Source: Ulva prolifera
Taxonomy: Eukaryota; Chlorophyta; Ulvophyceae; Ulvales; Ulvaceae
Direction of reading: 5' to 3'
Assembly (NCBI GenBank): GCA_023078555.1
Contig: CM041203.1
Location: 4,548,538 to 4,612,537 of the forward strand
Length of the DNA: 64,000 nt
Part shown: in pieces, positions 55,200-64,000 of the stretch
Numbering within the stretch: the first letter of the stretch is position 1
Layout: the number at the start of each line of letters is the position of its first letter
Notes under the pieces: model-generated
What the model saw: the letters and a program-made list of their open reading frames with translations, nothing else
The model's database searches: none
Told to the model about the DNA's origin: nothing
Program-made: the position numbers and the translations under genes

Positions 55200-57360
55200 G
55201 GGTGTTGTGTGCTGGGAACCCGCCCAGCTGCTGGCACGTGCACTGCAATCCAGCAGAACGAGTACCTCCCTCCACACACACGCAGACCAGAACCGATGTC
55301 TCTGTGTGTGTGTCGTAGCAAGCTTCATGTGCTCGAAGACCAATTCAATGGCTGTAGGGAGTCATGTTGCAATGTCAAGTCTAATCCCAGCAGACGTAGA
55401 CCGAAAATGGGTTTCTGAAGCAGTGATGAAGTTGCCCGCTTGTAAGCCCCCCGCCGTGACGACAATGTTGCCACCCTTATTGCGTGCTACAGATCTACTC
55501 AGTCAATCACAGACCGATGCAGCAAATGGACATTGCTAATGAATTCACAGTGGGGCTGTTGCCCGTGGCTTTAGAGCGGGAATGGGGCAGTCATTGGAGT
55601 GCTGGGTAGGCTGTTGGGAGCAGCAGGCGCTGCATGGCCCTCTCCGCAGGCAATTTTGTTGTACACTGCTGACCAGGCGCTGCAAGTCAGAGGCCATGCC
55701 AGTGGACCTGGTCCCCTGCGCAGCTGGCACTGCTGCGAGTGCTTTGGATCCACTGGCTTTGAGCGATCTATCGAGGAACATTCGAGGCATAACTGCTATG
55801 GCTATGAAGCCCGCAAAGTGCCATCCATGCTTAGATGCACTGTACGGCCGCTGCATGCTGGCTGAGTCAAAGGATGGAATCTCCTGGAAGAATACGTACC
55901 TAAATCATGATCCGGCGAATTGGGGCCATTGTGTTCGTTGTGGCTGGATGGGATGATGACGCTACTTGGCCTCAGTAGATTTGCATATCCTGAGTCACGT
56001 GGTATGCGCTCGTATGTGTGGCTCAAACACCTGGTCTCGTTCTTCCACGCTGACATCTAGACCATGTAGTGTATGGTCTCACCCACAGCAGTGGCACGTA
56101 ACGTCATTTGAGAGATGCAGCCTGCTTGTCATCAGTCACACCAAGGGTTTGACCACGCGCAAGGAGATGCCAGACCTGTGTCAAGGCCCTATAGCCTCAT
56201 TCCAACAAGCTAGAAGCTAGGTTATAAGGCCCTATAGGGCGTCAGAACAGGAGTGCAAGAGTCACTAGTGACCAGCTACAGAATGCAAGGTTTCATCACG
56301 CAGGCGTGATCACTGGACACCAGGGATCACGAAAAGTTGAATCACGTATATTCATTTATGCTTCAGGATGCATGCGTGATTGCACATCCCTGCCTGTGAC
56401 CCCAGAGGCAGCAAAGTGCAGCGAGTGTCCCAGCTGCAGGACCAGAGATTAGGTTCCACTGGACATGAAACAAAGCATGCAGATGGGTGATTGCTTGATA
56501 CTTGAGCTCATGCAGGTTATAAAAATAGTAACGCCCTGAGGGGCCTGCAGAACGTGGCTTCATGGGCTGCAACTCTGACAACGTCCCCTCCCGGCGAGAG
56601 CCAGAGATATTCGCGGAATACATGATCAAGCCTGCTCATGAACTGGAATGTTGTTACACAGTGATACTGTCTGACACAGGGTCGTCTGGCGACCATTGTG
56701 TGCCAGACTCGTCTAATTGCATGGCTAGACACAGCAGCACTGCATGAAGTATGCCTTAACATGCACGCATACGGGATGTGCGCATGCGCATGCAATCGAG
56801 AAAAGTATCCACGCCCACAGCATCACTTGCAATCCTCTCTGCATACGGCCATCGTCTCCAGGTCCGTACAACGCAACGTCGCCTCACAACGGATAAGCCT
56901 TCCCACCGCGGCTGTCACCTGCTCTATCAACTGCGCTTGGTCCTTGAGCTCAGGGATCCTGCTTCACCCAGTACATTTTGCAGGATCACGTTAGGCTTCA
57001 TCAGTCGAGCGGTCTGGCTTTGTCACCCAATGAAAGACATCTGCAGCTTGCCGTACGATCACAGAAAGATGTTCTTAATTGCTTAAGGCAGAAAGTACAA
57101 TATATTTGAGACCTCTTTTCAAGAGTATTTTCGAAGCAGACCTGTCAAGGTGAGCTTGATGGCCAGATCCGTTAGCTTTGGGATTCCACCACACCATTGT
57201 AAGCAAATCCGCCCCATGGCGTTCGGCCCATCACTGCATCTTCGATTCCGGTCTAGTGATGAAACGAAAAATTTGAAGGCTGTGTGCCGATTTTCAATTC
57301 TTCTCAACATCTCACATATGCTGAAATTGGTTCAGGCATAGCCCAGTTGCTTAGCTGGCC
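55200..57360. other. Spacer between membrane-protein copies 2 and 3
   Basis: Contains a short sequence (caagcttcatgtgctcgaag, near 55,320) homologous to one at 50,742 after copy 1, preceded in both by an acceptor AG, so a possible fourth exon or duplicated flank. Otherwise no supported coding region. Confidence 0.4.
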
Positions 57361-57383
57361 ACGTGCATCTCCAGAGATATACC

Positions 57384-59183
57384 ATGCAAGGCAGGCATGT
57401 CTCAGATGATGACGAATGGGGCCAGATTTGCCGCCATCTGCAAATGCATCCATCAGCTGCGTCCGGCTGGATGATGATCTCTGTCAAGCCAGCACGTGCC
57501 ATGCTGATGTACTTCGTGAGCACGTTTCTGGCCTGCCTCTTACTCGCCGTGCTGTTTTTTGTCGGGCTTCCTCAACCCACGTCTCACACAATGTTACCAG
57601 CGACGATACTGATATTCTCCGAGGTAACGTTTGCTGCTGGCCAGTACCGGTTTGGACCAATGTTTGCTGCCTCTCCCCTTGGACGGATCATTGGAGGAGT
57701 TTTTGTGCTGGCTATAAGCGCCTTGTCCATAATGTGTTTTCTGGGATCTCCCAGCTATGTGCCATTCAACAGCAAGGCTATCACAAGCTGCCTGCTGTTG
57801 CCTGCGATGCTCTTAGTACTTCTGGCGGGTGAGATTGGCGGAACTCCTGGAAAACATCCTGATGTGCCACATTCCACATTCAAGCTCCCAATTTTCAGAG
57901 CCACGAGTGAGGCTGTTCGTGGCCTGAACACCGTGTCTGACTTTTCGGTGGCACGGTCGATGTTTCTCAAGTTGAGACGCTCATGTGTGCTCCCGAGGTT
58001 GGTCATGCTGACTCATGTGCCCTGGACTTCATTTCCTGCTTCTCCACCAGGACTTGTGCTATCAATTGCAGATAGCCAGGTCACAACACATGTGCATTGA
58101 TCATGACTGCATTTTACCCCGCATATTGCCACACGAGTCTGCACCAGGTACAAGCATCTACACACGGTTACCTATGCTTCACCAGTGCGTCAATGCTTGG
58201 GTCGTACATGTACTGCATGTACTGCATGCACTACATGTACTGCATGGGTCGTTCATGCACTGGTGCCAAGGCATCATGTTGCATAGCCTTGCTACAGGTG
58301 TGCATTACTACAAATTAATGCATAGGCGTGTTCCATCCCATATCCCACACAGCACATGCTGGTACTCTGGCAGATGAATCTGTCAATGCGATCGTTGTTG
58401 CAGGCTCAAGCCCCATGCTTCTGGTTTGGTCTGCCCTCCCCTTGCAGGAAGTACTTGACCCTGGCTTCCTTGACGACCTCTCTGGCTTGCATCTCTCTTG
58501 GAAGTCTCATTCTGGTGGTGTACTCGGGTGTTGAAATGGCAAAGAGCAGCACAGGGCGTGGGTCCGAGCTTGGAGCGGCTCCGCATGCCCCTGCCCAAGA
58601 AACACTGTGTTGGCCATATTCTCGTGCACGGTCTCCTGTGTAATGGCCTAGGTTGTCATGATCTAACACAACAGGCTTGTCCAGCAGTCTTCAAAGGCTC
58701 AATCTGACGCCGGCTTGAGGCCGGAACAGCACCTGCAGGTTGAATGTCGGGGCCCGGTCGCTGGAGCTCGTCCGCGACCTGGGAGTCCTGGCCACCACCC
58801 TCTTGCAGCTGCACTCTGGCACCGCCGCCGCGAGGCGGCTGGACACAACAGACGGCGACTTGGCCAGCCTCGAACGAGACATCGCCTTTGCCTGCGTCTC
58901 GTGCGCTCGGTCCGCCATGTCCTTCGCAGTGTCGTCTGTGGGCGTCGCGAGGGTGTACCAGGGGCTGCGGCAAGCAGTCCGGCGGTCCTCGGCAGCCGTC
59001 CGCACCGGCCTCGCCCGCGTCGCTGCTGCCCCCGTGCAGGTGCGACCCGAGCGCAGCCGTCCCTGGCGCTCAACCAGCGCACCCGGCGCAAGGAGTCGGC
59101 CGCCCGAACTGGGTCACAGACCTGCATGCTGGACTCGACACCACCTGGGCTCTCGCAGCCCATCCTGCGGTAGCATATGTTGA
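57384..59183 (+). CDS. Unrecognised multi-pass membrane protein, tandem copy 3 (donor site mutated)
   Basis: The best-preserved copy. ATG 57,384; exon 1 frame is intact through ARSMFLK at about 57,971, exon 2 is 58404-58561, exon 3 is 58739-59183. Helices: MLMYFVSTFLACLLLAVLFF, GGVFVLAISALSIMCFLG, CLLLPAMLLVLLAG, and SLACISLGSLILVVYSG in exon 2; another precedes VARVYQGLRQAVRRSSAAVR in exon 3. Conserved loops are MHPSAASGW and SYVPFNSKAIT. At the end of exon 1 copies 1 and 2 have aag|gta, whereas this copy has aag|ttgaga, so the canonical GT is lost; the unspliced frame would add about 40 residues and stop at 58,100. It may make a shortened four-helix protein or be a pseudogene. Function and family unknown. 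Confidence 0.6.
58202..58250 (+). repeat. 9-bp tandem repeat (catgtactg)
   Basis: About five imperfect units of catgtactg in the intron after exon 1 of membrane-protein copy 3. Confidence 0.7.
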
Positions 59184-59199
59184 CATTGATCCTACTGTG

Positions 59200-61100
59200 G
59201 TGCACTGAAACTTCCTCACACACGGCCAACACTGTGTCCCACGACGGAGCGCAAGTGGCTGGTCCCACATCCGCGGCCATGCATGCAAAGCGCCACTGGC
59301 ATCCTCGAGGCAGACGCTGAAGGTGGCACACTAGTACTCACGTGTGCACCCGCACTGTGAAGGCTGACTGCGATGGCGCAGCCGCCTCTGTCTAGGCCCA
59401 GGCCCTTGGGGTGAAGGCGGGATGTCTTTGCGGGGGCATATGCATAGCCCAAACCATGTGTTCGGCACAATCGCACAGGCAGCTACACATGTGAGTGGAG
59501 CTTTCGGCGCTCCTTGTCAACACGCTGCAGCCTTCACATTGTATTTGCCGCAATGCAGAAATGCACGGCTCAGGTGTGGACAGAGGAGCAAGTCAATGAC
59601 ATAGGCGCTGTCAATCGGCCTGAAACGACGCACCATGCAGCAGCGGAAGTCCCCACAACACTGACCTGAACTCGCTCGGTGAAAAATTACTCCGGCAGAA
59701 ACCGGTGCGCTCGCCACTGGCAGAACCGGCCGCTGCTCCCTGCAGCCATGCGTGCATGTCGGTTCGTGTAGCTGGCTGTCTGCCGCACCTGCCTCAGCCC
59801 ACGCACAGCACTTTGGTGTGCAGGTGTGAGGCAGTGGCTGACGAAACGTCTCTGCCCTTGGATCAGTGTTGGGTCGTCACGCCCGGACACACAGAACAGG
59901 TCCAAGTGTCTGGGTCAAACTTCTGGACGAGAGCCCAGATGATACTGCAAGGCGACTGAAGAGCGCCCTGAACTGAGAACGTCGACACTGAAGCTTAGCA
60001 AGCTTGTTGCAGCCGCCTGAGCAGGGCGCGTATTACGCAGCGCGGGGCCGACTCCCGTGTTTGTCATCACGGTCTGGCTGTTACAGCGTTGACAATTGTG
60101 ATGCTCGGCGCAGCTGTAGCTGCAACGTAATTGCTGACCCCCGTGGTGTCCATGGCATGCTGCTGAAGTGTCTTTGGGTCGTTGTGGTGCTCGCCTCGCC
60201 GCCCCATGCATGACTATCAGGCTGCGTTGTAGCTGGCCTACTGGACACACAGAAACAAGCTACAATTGCTTCAGTACTAGTACTAGTACGCATGCCGTGG
60301 ACGACGGGGATGTTATGGCAGCGCGATACTGGTTGAGGCGTCTCTGACCGTGGTACAGTGAAGCGGTGCAGCTGGTGACATGTACCATCTTGGCATACCC
60401 ACAGCACTGCCAGAACAGGCAGACTAGGCGTAAGCTGGAGCAGGCGGGCTGCATCAGCAGCGATCCAAATATTTGGTTACTTCCCACCTCTTGCGCGGTG
60501 CTACACTTGCAGTACATGTGCCGAAACACCTGCCACATTGCTGCAATTCTGGAGTCGGCATCTCACATGATGCCGATAGGCACGGAAGAATATTCTTCGT
60601 AGCAGCTGCCCAGGGCTGCCGTCCGGACGATGCGGTGGTCACGAGTTCATTGGCAACAGCCTGATAGGGCCGTGTGCTGCTCATCAAGCTAAATATAAGT
60701 AGTGCCACCATAGAACCCAGATCACGACATGTAGCTCTGCAGCTCTACAACATGTGACTGGCGTACACCATAGTCCACACATGCGCCAACCTTGTTAGCT
60801 CGCATGCAGCCCTGGTCACCCCCATGCGTTGCGACTTCCCGGCAGTGCACAGCCCCCACGGCCATGGCCATGGCCGCGAATGCAAGTCAGCAGGCCCAGG
60901 GCATGTGGTGGCCCGCGCACGCATGGGTAGGCAAAGCCCAGCCGGTCAACCTCCTGGACCGCATGTCCGATGCCCAGCGCAAGCTGATCTGGACCCAGAG
61001 GACCTCTACACAGGCCCCGCCCGCTGCCATTATGATTACATCCATCTGCCAGCCGCGTGGCTCGCTTGCGGCATGCATGGGTGTGCATGGGTGGCACACC
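59200..61100. other. Intergenic, weak coding hints only
   Basis: One frame ending at 59,959 (CWVVTPGHTEQVQVSGSNFW) faintly resembles an IPT/TIG strand, and one from 60,864 (VNLLDRMSDAQRKLIW) looks exon-like, but neither has supporting splice partners. A short palindrome gtactagtactagtac lies near 60,284-60,299. Confidence 0.35.
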
Positions 61101-61109
61101 GTAGCTTGG

Positions 61110-61380
61110 GGGCGGAAGGTGCGTGCGGGTGCGAGTGGGCGGATGCGCGTGTGCCGGCGGTCTCGGGTGTGTACGTGGGCCTGGGCCACCAGCTGGTGGG
61201 CGTGTGTGGATGCTGGTTGCGTGTGCGGACGGTGTTGGGTGTTCGCAAGCGTGGGCGGTCCAGTCAATCATGCCAGTCTGTGTTGGATGCTGGCAGTCTC
61301 TTGCGTGTGCGGTACCCTGTCTGTGGCCTGCGGTGCCACCTGAATCTCTGGCTTCGCCCTTTAGGCTTAAGCTTGTACCA
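61110..61380 (-). repeat. CA-rich dispersed repeat, inverted copy
   Basis: On the minus strand the core caggtggcaccgcagg (near 61,340) is followed by a CA-rich run (ccacacacgcccaccag), the same plan as at 32,540-32,800. Confidence 0.45.
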
Positions 61381-61466
61381 CATCGCAGCTGGTGCAACTC
61401 ATGCGCCTCGGGCAACTCGGGCGGGGTAGAAGAATGTACATCGTGACCGTGACGCGGATGTGGGCA

Positions 61467-61487
61467 GGGGGGGGGGGGGGGGGGGGG
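61467..61487 (+). repeat. Poly-G tract, 21 bases
   Basis: An uninterrupted run of 21 G. Prone to slippage and to quadruplex formation; its true length is uncertain. Confidence 0.85.
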
Positions 61488-62353
61488 TGATTTGTTGTAG
61501 TGCTGGAGGGCCTTCCCTGTGAGAGCACTGCGTACATGGATGCTCACAGTGGCCACAGGCGCCCTCAACGGCGGCCACGCACGCTCTGCTGCAGGCGGGC
61601 TCTGAAGGCGCTCACACTGCTTCACACTGGATCACAGCAAAGTTGACACGATGGAGTACCAATATCATATGTTCCATAGCTTGCCTTCGAAGAAACGATC
61701 GTTTCAAGTCTACAGCTGTGCAGGACCTAGGACACCTCCCTCTCGATGCCGCGGCCGACAGCCCAAAGTTCGGTGAATCATGCAAGATGACTTCAGCTGT
61801 GCAGAGTTCGCCGCTCTCGATCTGCACGCATGAGTTGCTTACCCAGGTATAGGTCAGCACCATGTAAGCAGCTGCTTACAAACCAGTCAGCTACCCCCCA
61901 CGGTTGCCTCCGAGTCCCCTGGGACGATCTACCATGATTACTGGTAGCTCGAACAGCCGTGTTGAGGATGACTTGACGATCCTCAGGATCCATCATTGCC
62001 CCATACGCATGTGATGGCCGGCTGTATGACGGCCTTGGCAACCAGGCGCCCGGGCGGGACGTGCCTCGAGCTAACGTAAGCGTTCACAGCTTGAAGCCCC
62101 CGCAAGCACGGCAGTTACAATTCGCCTCCCGCTTTCGTCGAGTGGCAGCTTTCGCTGGCCAGCTGGCCTGAGCGGGAGGCCGCCGCTGTCTGCCGTCGTG
62201 GCATCACCTCTCATGCGCCTCCGCCGCGCAGCTCTTCGGCCCGCCCGCCACGCGGTGTTGCCGGTGGCTGCGTGGCCACGCGTGGCCGTCGTGTCAGGGG
62301 CCACACTGCCTTGAGCAGCCAGCTTTGGGTGTGGGAGGCCTTCGAGGCAGTGC

Positions 62354-62379
62354 AGATGTATTTGGATCCAAATACATCT
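62354..62379. repeat. Perfect 26-bp palindrome
   Basis: agatgtatttgga followed immediately by its exact reverse complement tccaaatacatct. No gene or larger element is evident around it. Confidence 0.85.
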
Positions 62380-63088
62380 CGAGAGGGTTGGGGTTGGGGC
62401 TTCAGGGCTGCCGTGCACTCAAGCACCTCAAGCACGCCATATATACATCAATGTGTGTGTATCACATTGTCTATCTATGCTGTAGAGTTGGACAGGCAGG
62501 TAGCATGCAGGCTACAAACCAACGACAAAGTAGCTGTAGCAGCTCCATGTGCAGGGTGCGGGGTTGTTTGCTTGGTGCTGGTGTTCAGCTAGCTACTGCA
62601 GGGTTCCGCTGCCCAGGGTGTTGGCTTAGGTGTGAAGAAAGGAAAGCGGATGCTGCGCAGCATGCCATGCTACCTGCCTCCTGCCAGTGTCCAGAGAGGG
62701 GGGTCTGCACTCGGGACATGCACACGTCCACCGGGAACGCGAGCCACTCAGACATCGCCCAGGGCCCTGGGCGGTGTCTATGGACTCACAATAACGTACT
62801 GAATGCACACAGGCGGTCGTCTCACGTCGCTGGGCGAAAGCAGTCTTTTTGTCGAAAAGCGTGTGCATGCCTGGGCAGAATGACCCATTTCGCCCAGGGA
62901 GCGCCTACAGCGCCCAGCGCGTGCCCAGAGCACGCCCAGTGAGCCTAGGACACCCTTATTATATTTATATTCCATAGTGGGACGTTATCTTTAATGTTAT
63001 CGATTGCTGTGGAAGGCGTCCTAGCCGTTGTGACTTGTGGGGTCATGTACTGCCACATGTAGGCAGCTGCTCTGCGCGATTGGAGCGC

Positions 63089-63326
63089 TATAAAGAATCA
63101 ATACAAGTGTTGTTCACTCTTGGGGATGGGTTGCTTTGTCGCTCTGCGGTCGATTGCTTCAGCGGCTCTGACCCCATTTCGTTCTGGCTTGTCCCGTACA
63201 TGGCATGAGTATACAACAACAGGCTTCAATAGGCGTGCATGCTTAAATTATGGTACAGTAGGGATGCCTTCAACGACATCGGCAGCTGTGATCAAGGCTG
63301 ATCAGGCGGCTGTCCACATGATGAAG
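63089..63326 (+). CDS. Possible first exon of a gene with organelle-type leader, partial
   Basis: TATAAA at 63,089-63,094 lies 32 bases before an ATG at 63,126. The frame reads MGCFVALRSIASAALTPFRS, rich in Arg, Ser and Ala and lacking acids, as in mitochondrial presequences, and runs to HMMK at a possible donor (aag|gtcatt) at 63,326. A possible second exon begins near 63,511 (KTDAVDRILLWTRMQKN). I do not recognise the protein, and the gene would continue past the right edge. Confidence 0.35.
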
Positions 63327-64000
63327 GTCATTGTATTGACACCACATGGATGCAACTGGCCTGGTTGATACATCTAGCATGTTTGTCATAAATGACAGTA
63401 TCATTTAGTTGCATCTAGATTGTATTGCAAGCGATGTCACATCTGAAGGATGCCAGCTGACTAGTCAGGTTATATGCTGATTGCATGGTAGCATTTCGCA
63501 CAAGGCAGAAAACCGATGCAGTTGACCGTATACTGCTGTGGACAAGAATGCAAAAGAATATTTACGCGAGAAGGACTCAGCATGCGCTCTGCATCGCTGT
63601 CATGGGATTCTGAACCGCATCAGAGGTGTAGGAAAGCAAGAATGCCTTACACACAGCCTGTTTGTGTGCTTGCATCTGTGACCTGCCACATTACGCCCAC
63701 TGATGACATCATGATTGACCACGAAACACTCACGTGGATCGGTGCTGGTTGAATAGCGATACGTTATTGCGTAGTGCTGAATACATCTGTGTGAAAATTA
63801 TTATGAACATGCCGCGACCGTCACAGCCAGATTCGCAGCGCCTCCGTGCCCTCCAAAACGAAGAAGGAGCTGGTGTAAACAGGCGAAAATTATGACTGTG
63901 ATTTGTAGATCGCGCAGGGATCATTCTTGCCGTGGCTTTGATGAGCCGGTGTACGGCAGCGTGCTTTCAATCACTGTGACAGAAGAACAATGCTGCCTTC

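Noticed and set aside
59822..59959. IPT/TIG-like fragment ending at 59,959
   Set aside because: Only one short strand resembles the domain, without Gly-rich partners or splice continuity; chance similarity is likely.
60864..61012. Exon-like frame VNLLDRMSDAQRKLIW
   Set aside because: No GT donor closes it in frame and no neighbouring exon or family match was found.

Overview
The window looks like nuclear DNA of an intron-rich microalga, most probably from the green lineage. The coding signal is spliced: short phased exons, GT donors, mostly (t)gcag acceptors, and no bacterial operon layout. GC is moderate. The green-lineage guess rests mainly on a kinase-related gene pair whose C-terminal tail resembles plant SnRK2 kinases, and on Arg-rich RRRLAQ-type motifs in a large secreted protein. 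The exact taxon cannot be read from the sequence. All exon limits below come from reading splice signals, frame continuity and paralogue alignment by eye.

Left part (1-25,028): two paralogous, divergently transcribed genes of the fibrocystin-L (PKHD1L1) family. The minus-strand copy runs off the left edge, and only its six 5' coding exons are visible. The plus-strand copy spans about 21 kb in about 32 exons and encodes roughly 4,350 residues. In order it has a signal peptide, IPT/TIG repeats, a PA14 domain split over two exons, more IPT/TIG repeats, a discoidin-like segment, G8 domain 1, parallel beta-helix 1, G8 domain 2, beta-helix 2, a membrane-proximal region, one membrane helix and a short tail. 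It would be a giant type I surface or ciliary glycoprotein. The two genes share intron phases over the five 5' junctions that can be compared.

Middle part (25,029-43,300): mostly repeat-rich intergenic DNA around two tandem minus-strand genes (28,975-31,311 and 37,612-40,394). They encode kinase-fold proteins related to SnRK2 but lacking the catalytic HRD, DFG and APE motifs, so they are pseudokinases. Several dispersed repeats lie here: a roughly 260-bp family, a family with a possible tRNA-derived promoter, CA-rich repeats, and a 45-bp palindromic element that also occurs in introns of the fibrocystin-like gene.

Right part (43,322-59,200): a KMO-like flavin monooxygenase gene (43,322-47,296) that lacks the three residues normally following the glycine of its GDA(A/G)H motif. 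After it come three tandem copies, about 4.3 kb apart, of an unrecognised multi-pass membrane protein gene. Each copy carries a different lesion. The remaining 4.8 kb has little recognisable coding content apart from a possible mitochondrial-type first exon at 63,126.

The three blocks have no evident shared pathway. The main themes are recent gene duplication, decay of some copies, and spread of small non-autonomous elements. Several lesions could instead be assembly errors, and this is said where it matters.
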